Counted from the first letter of the stretch, positions 51,401 through 61,057 are shown. The stretch: 64,000 nucleotides of DNA from Tetracentron sinense (GCA_015143295.1 CM026554.1:53318627-53382626), one strand, 5' to 3'. The notes: generated by a model not told the origin, from the sequence alone. A program made the numbers and translations.

Positions 51401-54400
51401 GACAACTGCTCCCTGAACTTAAAAAAATAAAATTATAGTATATTATTTAATAGGGAAATAGCCTTAGGGCAAGGGAACAACTGCTCTTGTAAACAAGGAG
51501 AAACAATACTTGTAGGATATGTACAAAATGCATGGATGAAATGACCCATAAACTAAGTCATCAAAAAAAAATAATTTCGGGGCTCCTACCCTGAACCCCC
51601 GTCCCTTGAACCAAATGTGCCCTCCCTACAATAAATTTCTGGCTCCGCCCTTGCACGTGTCATCGATCGAAACTCTGTCTCTACAATCAATCGAGTAACC
51701 ACTGCTTGTTTTTTACTGCACCATGTGACCAAATTTTCTCATACAAATGTACAATAACCGGATGTAGATTTTCTATCATCTTTAGCACCTGCCTAGTCTG
51801 CATCTGTATAGTCCTTAACTCGCATACGCCCTTGTCTTCTAAATAAAAGTCCCCTACCTGGAGATGGCTTGAGATACCTCAAAATCTTGTATGTTGCTTC
51901 CAAGTATGTGGACTTCGGAGCATGCATAAGCCTACTCACAACATAGGCAATATCAGACATCATGAGAGAGATAGATTAGTCGTCCCACTAATCACTGAAA
52001 ACTATTAACATATTGCAGTGGAACCAACATATACTCACTTGTTGCAACTTGAAAGGCACTAACTATTTTCTAAGAGATCTTTAAATCATGAATCCATTGA
52101 AAGGGAGATTCTTGATTATTCAGAACCTGATTTTTTTTTTTAGTGTTACTAGATAAAAAATGTGTTTCTTTTTTAAGAGTTTTCATTTTTCAATCAACAT
52201 GCTACAGGTATGGATGGAAGAGTTGAGGTTAAAAAAAATATTGTATTTCCTTTTGATAATGGCAGAAAGAAAGTACACCTATTTCGATCAACCTTCCTCT
52301 CTACTGTTGCTTTGTTTGACTGAACTAATCGATTCCAACTTTATTTTTGTGATTTTTTATATTGCTTTAAATCATTTTGATGCTACTTTAAACATTTTTA
52401 TGTGCCTTTTCTGGGACATTTGAACAGGTATCTGTTCTGCAACATGTAAGCTTTTCGGTACAACCTAATGAAGTGGTTGCGCTTGTAAGAAAATGTCTAT
52501 TATCTCTTCTTTTTTCCTTGCTGCTACAAAGATTATAAGAATTAACTGCTTGTCCTAATTTTGGTTAGGTTGGTCTTAGCGGTAGTGGGAAAAGCACATT
52601 AGTCAATCTTTTGCTTCGTCTGTATGAGCCAACAGACGGTCAGGTATGCTTCATCTTGCCTTGCATGTGATTCCAAAACTTTGGAATTTGATGAATTATA
52701 AATATATGGAAATAACCAATGCTTTTGTAGTTTAGTAGATAAATGAAATTTATAATGAAAATCATATTATTCCACATTAAATGTTATTCTAATTAATCTC
52801 TCTCTACACTTAAATTATTTGACTTCGAATTCTCTTCGGTTATAACCTGAAGATGACATTTGTCCATTTATTCCAGTTTTTAACGTCAAAACTAATGGAC
52901 ACTAGCGGAGCACTAACAGTCCATAACGGAAATAAACAGGTGTCATCCCCAGGTTATAATTGGTCTCTTTTGAGACCGGTTACCACCTGAGATGATCTTG
53001 AGTCTAAATAATTTTAGTTAAGCAACTGAAACACTTTCAAGATGGGCCTTAAGTTTGTACAACAAGTTTAGGTTTGGAACCGAGAATTTCATATTTCACC
53101 TTTTTATCAAGCAAATCAGTTACTACCCCAAGAAAACATTTGTGGGGATTCATCCTCATATTGTGCTTTCAAAGTATCTCAAAGACCCTTTGTAGATCTG
53201 CAAGGTGATCTTCTTTCTTTCTGCTTTTAACTTCAAGGTCATCCACATCACACTACTGTTTTATGTTGTTGATCTCAAAATATCTACACCATAGCCTGTT
53301 GGTAGGTGGAACCAGCAGTTTTTACATGTTAACTACAATCAATACATGTAAACATGGGCATTGAGGAGATGCATGCCAATGTTTCTTAGTTAGAAACAGA
53401 AAATCACTGCATTTAAAGAAGGATCAGCTATTTAATTTCATCTGTTGAAGCGAGACACTAGAAGTTTCCAGGTACCAAATTTATACACCCAGAGTAGAGC
53501 ACTGCAAAGGTCGTACTAATTTCTAACAACCGTAACCATAAATGTCTTGATTCACATAGTGTCAAACTGAGGTAATTTCTGTGATGCATAAGTTCATTGG
53601 AATGTGTAGCTTTAGCCTTTGAGGCTGACCTTTAAGAAAATGCCATCTTTTTCCGGAAGTGTTCACCTTCATTCTTGAGCATCCGTGATAGTTGATTTTT
53701 AGCTTTTACCATGTTATGAACCGAAGTAGATTTGAGAAAATACTCTGAAATAAATTGAGCGCATATTTTCAATATTTTGTGATTGACATAAGGAATATAA
53801 ATGTTTTCACTTGGCTCAAGAAGGTGCCTTGGCCCATCATGGCCTTAAAGGATTGATTGACATCAACTATGGAAGGTTGGGTTATGATGTGATGTTAAGC
53901 GATCATATTGAATTGTAGCCGTACCAAAGGCAATTCTTGTGCATTGAAATGTTGCTCATGCTATTGAGATGGATGAACATAGAGTCCAATTTTTTATGGA
54001 TGACAGACTATATCCTCTGTAACAAAAAACTCCATTTAAAAAAAAAAAATGCTAATTAATCCTGTATTTTTGGTTTTCCGAATTCTTTGCGAATTTCTCA
54101 AATTATTCCCGATTTTGGCAAAAAAAAAAAAAACTGCTTATTTTGTATATTTTTTTAAAGTCAAATTGTTTTGTATATTTTATAATTTTATTTTTCCCGA
54201 GTTTTTCCTTATTTTTTTCGAAATTGAACCCTGCCAAATTGTTCCTGAATCCTGACTTTGTCACTATGACTATATCTGGCTTACTTCCTGGGGTGCTGGT
54301 TGGAGATCTTTTGATTAAAAGCAACACCCAGTGAGGGATTGGGGGTTTGGTGGGATCTCTCTTGGTTTATTAGGGTAGAGGAGATTTTTTTGTAGTAAAA

Positions 54401-57400
54401 AGAAACTTCATTTGGTGATCTTGTTGGGGTTTAGTAAGTTAGAACTTTTACGTACTTGAACTAATTATAAGGCCTACTAATTATAAGGCCTTTCTTTCTT
54501 CTGCAATGTATCTCTCACATAAATTTCTATATTATTCTTTCTTTGGTTGCTTATCAAATTACACTATGTTCACTTGATTAGAAAGGGTATATGTTCTCTT
54601 CTAGACACATTGCTAGGAAATGTGAAGGAATGGGCAGAGTCTACAATATGGTTTGGTAATAAGATTGATGTTGGCCATACAAATCTAGATTCATATAGCC
54701 AGTCTATGATGACTTCAGCTTAACGCTTTAAGCTGATGATGGGCTGAATCAAGAAACCAGATCTGACGCTCTTACTATACCAACTAATAGTGGTCATTTT
54801 GAAGATAAGAAACAGCATCTGGTGATACAATGATCTCTTTTGTTCTCCCTGAATGTAATTTTAAAAAAAATATAGGCTGATGATGAAAAATTGATATGTC
54901 TGATAGATCTTAATTCATATAATAAATTTGATGCTTTATTTCCATTTTTATTTCTGAAGTTCACCACACGTAACTTGAAAAAGTAAAAAAAAGTTAAGGC
55001 TAGTTTTATAAGTTTCCAGCCTTCCCTAAAAAAAGGGATCTAAAGAAATGCTTTAATTTTAACAACCAAACCTTGAACTATGAACTTGTGGTAGTGAAGT
55101 ATTCAAGTCTTTGCCACTTTTTACCGCACTACTTTATATTTAAAAAAAACTCTATAATGCTATAAAATATACCATTTCCAAACTGGATACATACATGGAC
55201 CATCTCTTAATGGACTCACCAAATGGCATATGCCACCATTTTGCTTGTTTGTTTGATCGGATGATAATAAGGATTGGAAGAGTCTCACTGAGACTTTATA
55301 TATACAATTAAGGTGTAAAATATTATATAGATCCCTAGACTAAAGGTGCATACTTTGACAGATGGATGAAATTTGTGGGAGTCGGGGAGAGGGAGAGGGA
55401 GAGAGTTATGGGAATGGATTTTCCTTTTTATCTTAATCAAGAAGGGTGGAATTGGTATCTCGCAATAAGTCGATAACCCATCCCATACGGTATGGTTAGA
55501 TACGGTTCTCTGTAATTTTAAATTTGAAGGGAGACAAACACTTGGAAACTGGAGCCTGTTTGGAGCATTATAAGATTGTGATTGGAGATCGATTGAGCAC
55601 TCACAATTACTGGACTCTTATAGTTGGACCAAGACAATATCTCATGTTTCTTCATTTCTGCAATTTTACTAGCGGGGATAGAGAAAACCATACCGTGGTA
55701 TATCATATATGAGAACTATAGCTAGGGTGTGCTTTGCATGAATAAGACATCTCCAATTATTATTCTAGCCAGCACGTTACTTTTGAAGTCGTTCACAATT
55801 CAACTAGTGAATGCTAACCTTGGAATCTATGAAATCCAAGGTTTATATTTGATGAAGCATCAATTGTTCCCTATAAGTTTGTTTTGTACACGCCCTTCTT
55901 GATTCTTGAGAACTCCAAAAATGGCTTTTCAGAATTACATAAAGCATCCTGTGTATGCAGAGAGGACAAGAATGCATTTTGGACTTTGAGGTCAAGGAAT
56001 CATGGATCCAGCTTTCAATCTCAATAGATGTTACAACTTAATTTAATCCAAATTAATGGATATAAAATCAACAGTAAAAATAATATACTTGCAAGTGCAC
56101 AAGTGAAACAATTAATGTATCTGGTGAGCACAGGGTCGAATCCACAAGGATTGATTATTGTGCAACAAGAATTAAGGAAACGAAATCTAGAGAGAAGAGA
56201 GATTTAAAATCGGTTTTCCACTCAATGAGAATGGAGCAAAAATCACTGAGAATATGAAGCAAGAGAAAGAGGTCTAAGGCTTCAGGAAAATCCACCTATC
56301 CCTCCTTATGCTTAGATTTGGATGAAAACGCATCTACAATTAAATAAAGATTTAAACTAGATGGAAAATATTATGATAAAACCACTGATTATTAACCCAA
56401 CTGAATAATTATAGCAATTTAAAAAGCACTTTGTATCCAACTCATAGGGGATCCAAACATTCTATATATCATTAGATCATATGAAATTAAAGAACATATA
56501 GAGAGGAACAATTAACCAAACTAAGAAAATTATTCAATTAAAATCAATAATCAAACCATCCACATCGTCCACATAAATTGGAAAAGGTTTCAAATCCCTA
56601 ACCTTAAAAAGGTGTTTAGCCAACCATGATTGGAGTTGTCATCCCCCTTAATGGTTTTCTAAACATTACAATCAAATAACTCAAAGAAAAAGAAGAAGAA
56701 ATAAGAGCAAAGCAAAACTAACTAACAAGAGAGAAAAGAGAATGAGAAAAGATCAGAGAGAGACCCAAAATCTCTCTCACTTTAGGTTTTTATAGACTAA
56801 AGGGAAGAAGAGAAGAGAAAATAAGCAAAAGAGAAACTTCCAATTACAAAATTCCAACCAAAATTGCACTTCCCTCAACTTGACGAACTGTTTTGACCCC
56901 TTAAAAGTCCGAATTAGGAGATCTTCGTAAAATACAATTTTGTTCCCCTTTAAGTCTGCTTTCCAAAACATCCAACCTTGCCTTAATCCGACTTTTGAGT
57001 CAAAAGTTACGACCAAATTAGTAAGTACTGTCCAGATTAGGCGGGAATCCGGGAAATCCTCCTTCTTTGTTTGGGATTGATTGCTAAATAATAGCACTCC
57101 TCTAGCCATCCATGAATTTTCTTGTTTTTCTTGTAGATTTAGTTGACTTCCATTAAGCTCCTTACTTGAATTCCAAAATTCACCCAAAATAGAGGGTTCC
57201 TGTGACCAAAATAGACTTTCTCATTTTTTCTGAAATAGAAACATCAATATAGCACACTTCTTCTTTCTAATTTAAGAAAGTTCCAACCTTTTTATGCCAA
57301 AATCACATTCATCTGTATCTTCCTAAGATTCTCTACCCATGTTGTAGAATCTTTTTATACTTGGTCTTGGGTTATGGTTTTGAGTTGACTCTTTGACTTG

Positions 57401-59246
57401 AGACTTGGTTTCTTGAACTTGGGCTTTAACAAGTGCTTGTGGACTTTGATATTTTTATTTGTGGAACTTGAACTTGAGCTTTTGGACTTTAGCTTTCTTG
57501 AATCCCGATAGTGGTTAAGACTCCTGCAATAATAAATACATATAATAAGTCTCTCTTAAGAAAGCTTTGCACGTGACCTTTCCGGACACGCATGAAGGCA
57601 TGCAATTGTTCCATAAAAATCAAAGAAAGAGGACAACGCGATGGTGAGAAAAGAACACAACACTTTACGTGTAAACTTGAAAATATATGCCAGAAAAGTT
57701 TGATAATGTTAATTTAAATGAGGATAATCAAGCAAAATTAAGCATCTATCAATAGACCATTGTCATCACAATAAGAGCATATAGTGGTAGTCTTGCCCGT
57801 TATGTGTAACAAGTTCACCATTTGCTCACGGGCAGTAATAATTTGACCACGTTATTGGATTGGACTAGGTTCGAAGCCTTTCTTATCTATATGATCAATG
57901 CCATGTTCTTTTGCGTTTCATAAATTAAAACTTCATGGAAAAGGATCTTGTGTAAGTATAGTTTATGCTACTGTGACTTTGTATTTGCTCTGAATCTTGT
58001 TTATCTGGAATGTTTTACCATATGTTATTTACAAATAGTTCCATTCAATACTTCAGTTGATTGTTATTTGCTGAGTAGTTAACTAGTTATCTCTTGCTTC
58101 TATATGAAGCGCTGTGATTGAAGATTCTCACTTTGCTAATAAGTATGAAATATTGATAGTCTATAGGACAAACGTTCCATACTTGAATCTTACATTAACT
58201 GCCATTTAATTGCAGATATTAATTGATGGCTTCCCTCTCAGAGAGTTGGACATCAAGTGGATGAGAGAGAGAATTGGATATGTTGGACAGGTTAACCCAT
58301 ATAAACTGCTATGCATACATGGAGTTTGCTATTGGATTTTTTTTTGTTTTGTTTTTTTTCAAAACATTCCATTTTGAGCAGGAACCCCGTCTTTTTCGGA
58401 TGGATGTCAGATCAAACATAAGATACGGTTGCACCCGAGATACTAACCATGAGGATGTGGAATGGGCTGCTAAGCAGGCCTATGCTCACGACTTTATCTC
58501 ATCTCTTCCTAATGGTTATGAAACCATCATTGATGATGATCTGCTCAGCGGGGGACAGAAGCAGCGAATTGCCATTGCCAGAGCCATTCTTAGGGACCCC
58601 TCCATTTTGATTCTTGATGAAGCCACCAGTGCACTGGATGCAGAGAGTGAACATTACGTCAAGGTAGATACTTCAACGTCAATAAAAACCAACACCGAAA
58701 ATTGGACATCAGTTTAACTTACTGTTGCTGATGCATTATTTGCTATTACCTTTAGGGGGTTCTTCGTGCTGTCAGAAATGACTCCAAGGCAAAGAGAACC
58801 GTCATTCTTATCGCACATAGGTGAGTCTTTCCACTCTTTTCCTTTTGTCAATAGTTGCAAGATTTGCATCTTGATGACCCTCATTCTGCAGGCTATCTAC
58901 AATACAAGCAGCTGACAGAATAGTGGTAATGGATAGTGGTGGAATTGTTGAGGTAGGTTAGACTTAGGACATTATAATGATGTTTTTATTGTGGATTTTC
59001 AACTCATTGATTGACTATTATTGTCTGTAGCTGGATTACACCGAAAATGCCAGTGATGTCTTATACCAAGTTCTAGATACGTTCTTGCAGTAGCAGAGAT
59101 TAAATTTTAGACCGTCAGTAGATTTTAGTCCATAGGCCGACAATGATTTCCTTGTGTTTCTGCAGATGGGCAACCACAAGGAACTGCTTCTCAAGGATGG
59201 CTTGTATGCACGATTGACCAAAAGACAGACAGATGCCTTCACATGA
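29165..59246 (+). CDS. ABCB26: Half-size ABC transporter, B family member 26 (TAP1-like, chloroplast-targeted)
   Basis: Eighteen exons: 29165-29647, 30500-30627, 34225-34267, 35146-35190, 35328-35450, 35534-35637, 37143-37197, 37291-37361, 37551-37653, 40806-41016, 47872-47945, 52428-52484, 52569-52643, 58216-58290, 58382-58663, 58756-58820, 58892-58952, 59166-59246. They join in frame to 711 residues; the Arabidopsis ABCB26/TAP1 protein is about 700. Order: Ser/Arg-rich plastid transit-like N-terminus (1-60), one transmembrane domain of about six helices (165-430), one nucleotide-binding domain. Walker [10 protein letters not shown] is at 501-509, Q-loop Gln549, signature LSGGQ 604-608, Walker B ILILDE 624-629, switch His664. 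All catalytic residues are present, so it should hydrolyse ATP as a dimer; the substrate is unknown. Introns 8 and 10 have GC donors (37362, 41017); the rest are GT-AG. Exons 3 and 4 are only 43 and 45 bp. Confidence 0.95.
29975..30281. mobile_element. PIF/Harbinger (Tourist-like) hairpin MITE in ABCB26 intron 1
   Basis: The 307-bp element starts GGTGGAGTTTTGTAACACTA and ends TAGTGTTAGCAAATGCCACC, bordered by TTA on both sides (29972-29974, 30282-30284). The arms pair over almost their whole length (ATCTAAATAGGTAGAGC, AAAATTGTGC, TTCAAAAAG), with the loop near 30120. TTA target duplication and GG terminus fit PIF/Harbinger. Confidence 0.85.
30417..30448. repeat. (CT)n microsatellite in ABCB26 intron 1
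   Basis: A run of about 15 CT units, about 50 bp upstream of the exon 2 acceptor at 30499. It may extend the polypyrimidine context of that acceptor. Confidence 0.85.
31789..33990. mobile_element. Mosaic of copia fragments in opposite orientations, ABCB26 intron 2
   Basis: Two direct copies of about 95 bp start TGTTATTT at 31789 and 33897 (shared words AGGGCTTG, GCAATAGAAGAAAGTAAG, AGGAGAGAAAGA). Next to the right copy, on the minus strand, CATGGTATCAAAGC (33900-33887) is a copia primer-binding site. A minus-strand gag fragment with stops runs from about 32840 to 32340; it includes the motif [12 protein letters not shown] (about 32485-32450). In contrast, 31900-32280 encodes a plus-strand copia RNase H remnant ([18 protein letters not shown] near 32027-32080). 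So an internally deleted minus element has captured or been joined to part of a plus element. Nothing is intact. Confidence 0.7.
33405..33462. repeat. 24-bp tandem duplication
   Basis: TCTTGCTTTAAATGGCACT occurs twice in direct succession within 33411-33458, within the copia mosaic of intron 2. Confidence 0.8.
35665..35725 (+). mobile_element. 3' tail of an RTE-type LINE, plus orientation
   Basis: GCCGACCCCAAATATTTGAGATAA followed by a TGATAATGATG-like tail is the characteristic 3' end of plant RTE non-LTR elements, here in ABCB26 intron 6. Only the last part is recognisable. The rest of that intron (35730-37142) shows nothing I can name. Confidence 0.5.
37654..40805 (+). other. ABCB26 intron 9, no recognised element
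   Basis: A 3.15-kb intron with AT-rich sequence and only short chance frames. I looked for terminal repeats and pol fragments and found none that are convincing. The donor is CAG|GTGTGA and the acceptor TTTATAG|GTT. Confidence 0.6.
41470..41830 (-). mobile_element. RTE-type LINE, 3' coding end and tail, minus strand
   Basis: On the minus strand the segment reads through a remnant of the RTE reverse-transcriptase C-terminus ([20 protein letters not shown]-like, with stops). It continues to the TCAACCCCAAATAGCTGGATTAAGGC tail at 41509-41484. The plus-strand words GACCAAACCATCTCAATAGAC, CTACCTCAGTTCGTGTCC and AGGGCCATGTCTTCTA are typical of this widespread plant repeat. It sits in ABCB26 intron 10 and is non-functional. 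Confidence 0.7.
44216..44497. mobile_element. hAT-like MITE with AACCGG motifs, perfect 8-bp TSD, in gypsy gag
   Basis: The 282-bp element starts CAGTGTTATCAGAACCGG and ends GATTATAAAAACATTG. It is flanked by perfect CTTGAATT (44208-44215 and 44498-44505). It is filled with GAACCGG / CCGGTT / AACCAG motifs on both strands. Confidence 0.9.
45411..45867. mobile_element. hAT-like MITE with ACTCG motifs, in gypsy LTR
   Basis: The 457-bp element starts CATAGTTTTAAAACTCG and ends CGGGTTTTAAAACACTG. It is flanked by ATTAAGAT (45403-45410) and ATCAAGAT (45868-45875), 7 of 8. The left 130 bp consist of CGAGTCGACTCG / AACTCGGCC words and the right 100 bp of their complements, around an AT-rich core. 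Confidence 0.88.
46948..47484. mobile_element. hAT-like MITE with GTTTAAAACG motifs, perfect 8-bp TSD
   Basis: The 537-bp element starts CATAGTCACAAA and ends TTTGTGACTATG, a perfect 12-bp inverted repeat. It is flanked by perfect GTTTGGAA (46940-46947 and 47485-47492). CCCGTTTAAAAC and GTTTAAAACGAATAATA recur in the left third. It lies in ABCB26 intron 10, 390 bp before exon 11. The smaller element at 54015 shares its right end. Confidence 0.9.
48480..48890 (-). mobile_element. Copia LTR-like remnant and GA-rich tract
   Basis: On the minus strand CTTGTGGAGGAGTGTTGAGATTG (48656-48634) looks like a copia polypurine tract followed by a TGTTGA LTR start. The LTR-like part continues to about 48480 with a TATATAAGG promoter-like word. 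At 48700-48780 is an almost pure purine stretch. No coding pol remains. A 78-codon frame at 48543-48779 comes from this tract and is not a gene. Confidence 0.4.
48880..49893 (+). mobile_element. 5'-truncated L1-like LINE, ORF2 C-terminus, in ABCB26 intron 11
   Basis: An open frame of 277 codons (48905-49738) carries the zinc-binding domain that closes plant L1-type reverse transcriptases. The order is [16 protein letters not shown], then [24 protein letters not shown], the zinc-knuckle-like [18 protein letters not shown], and [10 protein letters not shown]. It is followed by a 3' UTR and the tail CTACCGATC plus A13 (49873-49893). The frame is uninterrupted but lacks the endonuclease and polymerase, so it is a dead-on-arrival copy. 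It is inserted in the same orientation as the host gene. Confidence 0.88.
49895..50249. mobile_element. Foldback Mutator-type MITE, copy abutting the LINE tail
   Basis: Starts GAGTTCGAATCATAGTCAAT immediately after the LINE poly-A and ends TGGCTGTGATTTGATCTC. The mirrored arms (TCAACACGTGTCCC / GGGACATGTGTTGA, CAACAATCTAACC / GTTAGATTGTTG) cover nearly all 355 bp. No left target duplication remains, presumably because the LINE boundary disturbed it. Confidence 0.85.
50634..51653. mobile_element. hAT-type non-autonomous element nested in copia, 8-bp TSD
   Basis: The 1,020-bp element starts CAGGGGCAGAGCCAAGG and ends CTGGCTCCGCCCTTG. It is flanked by CATGTGTC (50626-50633) and CACGTGTC (51654-51661), one difference in eight. 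Its target is the copia RNase H coding region. It contains the foldback MITE 50670-51011 and, at about 51084-51280, another partial fragment with foldback-family words (CACTAACCCTTAGAGTTCAAC). Confidence 0.88.
50670..51011. mobile_element. Foldback Mutator-type MITE nested in the hAT element
   Basis: Starts GAGATCCAATCACAGCCAAT and ends ATTTGCTGTGATTCGATCTC, 342 bp, with mirrored family arms. Flanks AGGTGGATG and AGGTAAGGT share only the first four bases, so the target duplication is weak or eroded. Confidence 0.82.
54015..54268. mobile_element. Small hAT-like MITE, perfect 8-bp TSD, ABCB26 intron 13
   Basis: The 254-bp element starts CTCTGTAACAAAAAACTCC and ends CTGACTTTGTCACTATG. It is flanked by perfect ACTATATC (54007-54014 and 54269-54276). 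Its right end (GCCAAATTGTTCCTGAATCCTGACTTTGT) matches that of the 46948 element. Short frames in it are not genes. Confidence 0.88.
54280..56030 (+). other. Rest of ABCB26 intron 13, no recognised element
   Basis: AT-rich sequence with a GA-rich patch at about 55383-55405 and no convincing coding or terminal-repeat signal. The same holds for 52650-54006 and 57725-58215 in this intron. Confidence 0.5.
56040..57720 (-). mobile_element. Unclassified LTR-like or non-autonomous retroelement, ABCB26 intron 13
   Basis: The block has a sharp start with ATACTTGCAAGTGCACAAGTG followed by GAGCACAGGGTCGAATCCACAAGG (around 56085-56150), words common near ends of plant gypsy-related elements. A TATA-like CTATAAAAACC on the minus strand lies at about 56797-56787. 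The 136-codon minus frame at 57187-56777 resembles nothing I know. Paired LTRs and pol were not found, so this is a tentative assignment. Confidence 0.35.
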
Positions 59247-59375
59247 TCCTGGAGTAGATTGATGCAGCTGTGGGTTTGTTTCACAACTTTTCAAGGATGA
59301 AATGACCACAAATGCAAGTCATTTTTATTAATGTTCCATTTACTTGTATTATACAAGCACAAACAAATTCGATTC

Positions 59376-59402
59376 ATGAGAGAGAGAGAGAGAGAGAGAG
59401 AG
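59376..59402. repeat. (GA)n microsatellite in or just past the ABCB26 3' UTR
   Basis: About twelve GA units start 130 bp after the ABCB26 stop codon at 59246. Possibly transcribed in the 3' UTR. Confidence 0.85.
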
Positions 59403-59409
59403 ACCATAT

Positions 59410-60928
59410 GTATCATAACAGCAGTAGCATTGCTGCATTCTTGATCTTTGTAATGCAAGCAAGCATCAAATAGAATCTGTTGAGCCATGTTCATTCTCAT
59501 TTGTGGTCCCAGGAGAAACTGCATTGCTTTGTTCTTTCGAACCATCTTATGAAGCAATTGTAGAAACAGAAGGTCCCCATTGTTTGGAATCCCACCCCTT
59601 AATAAGTCATTAATTCATGGATATATAAACCAGCACCATAAGACGTACAACTGTAACCCAATACTGAAAAAAAAAAAAACACCCTTAAGACCAAGTAAAT
59701 AAAGGAAGAGCTTTAAAATTCATTCTACATAAGGGGTGGAGAGTGGAGAGCTTTAGAGTGCTTCAAAATAGGTGGGAATGGGGGACCCTATGTAGGAGGC
59801 CCCACTTGAGACAGACACATAGACCAGTGTTAAAATAGATCGGGGTATACACCAGGGCTATGGAGCCTAGACAACTACCCGTTGTACTGGATCTTTGCTA
59901 GTTGGATAACCCCTTAATCTAATTGGGTTCCAATAATAGAAGATGATTGTGTTGAGAAGTTTTTATCTGATTGCCCCTATAGTTTGGCTTTGTTCTTAGA
60001 ATACGCACATTTTAAAAACACTTCTCTCAATGCTCTGACACACATGTGAAAAGGAGTTCGCACATCTATTTTATCCAAACCATTTGAAGGAAAGATTTTT
60101 GTGTCTCCTCCATTCATCAACCATGGAGACCTCCCTTCGTTCCTTATCAACAATGAAGATTCTTCGTTGATTAAGAAGAGTCCTCAAAATTTTTATTATT
60201 TATCGTTTCGACTAAGATTTCCATAAGAGAGTTTTGTTCCTCTAAACTACTAATCACGGTTGCGAGATAACCCTATTAACATAATAGAAACACTCATTTT
60301 CTGGTTTCTTGTGTTTTTAAAAAAATTAGTTTATACTAAAGAAAAATGATTATAATCATGGAATTTATGATTTTAAACTTTAAATCCCATTTTAGATGAG
60401 TTTCCATGTGTTTTCTTTACATTTTTAATGAGTACATTGTACAGTCGATTCAATAAGTCGGGCTGATATTTCGTATCGATACTGGTTGTGTTTCAAGGAT
60501 GAAGACGACTTGTATCGATATGGTATCATTTACATAGTGTATCGACCACGTGTATCAACCGTTATCGATATGTATCAATTCTCTATGCTGAAAGCTTTTT
60601 TTGTGGTTTTTTCCTCTACAGAAAGTTTTTTTTGTGATTTTTTCATATTTTTTTAATATAATTTATTCTAAAACATCAATAAAAGGAGAAATGAGAAGGT
60701 TTTAAAGGGTAGGTATTTAAGTACAAAGCCAAACTATAGGGGCAATAAGTGAAAAAACCCTTATGGCCTCATGATAGCTTATATGGGTCCACAAGTACCT
60801 CCTCTTGTTGGAGACAATCAGAGCCGTTCAATATCTGAGATAGGGGCATCTGATGCATTAAGCTGGGAAGGTTTTTAACTTTTTATTTTGAATGGAGACT
60901 GGTAAGGTTGAAACGAACAGAATAATTA
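59410..60928. other. Intergenic region; CGATA-motif repeat fragment at 60440-60600
   Basis: No gene recognised. At 60440-60600 TATCGATACTGG, GTATCGATATGG, GTATCGACC and TTATCGATATGTATC recur. They resemble the CGATAC-motif MITE at 9992, but termini and target duplication were not found. Confidence 0.45.
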
Positions 60929-61057
60929 GTGTTCAAAACACATCAAAATTCAAATTCAAAACCCCTCTCAGTTTCTAGGGCTGAATCTCCCAGCCCAGTC
61001 AGAATCTCCGTCTCGTTTTCGGTTACCGAGCTCAGGGAACTAGCAAAGGCGATAGCC

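Larger units (their letters stand above)
50290..52050 (-). mobile_element. Copia retrotransposon 3' part, minus strand, with nested insertions
   Basis: On the minus strand the copia reverse-transcriptase tail and RNase H run from about 52020 to 51662 ([37 protein letters not shown]). They resume at 50625-50430 ([19 protein letters not shown]) down to DQLADVLTK near 50405-50379. A purine tract CTTAAGGGGGAG (50316-50305) and an LTR start TGTTGATATAG follow. Frame changes and stops are present. The RNase H is split by the hAT element at 50634. Confidence 0.85.

Noticed and set aside
56777-57187. 136-codon minus-strand frame in ABCB26 intron 13
   Set aside because: No recognisable domain, lies in a retroelement-like block, and composition looks non-coding.
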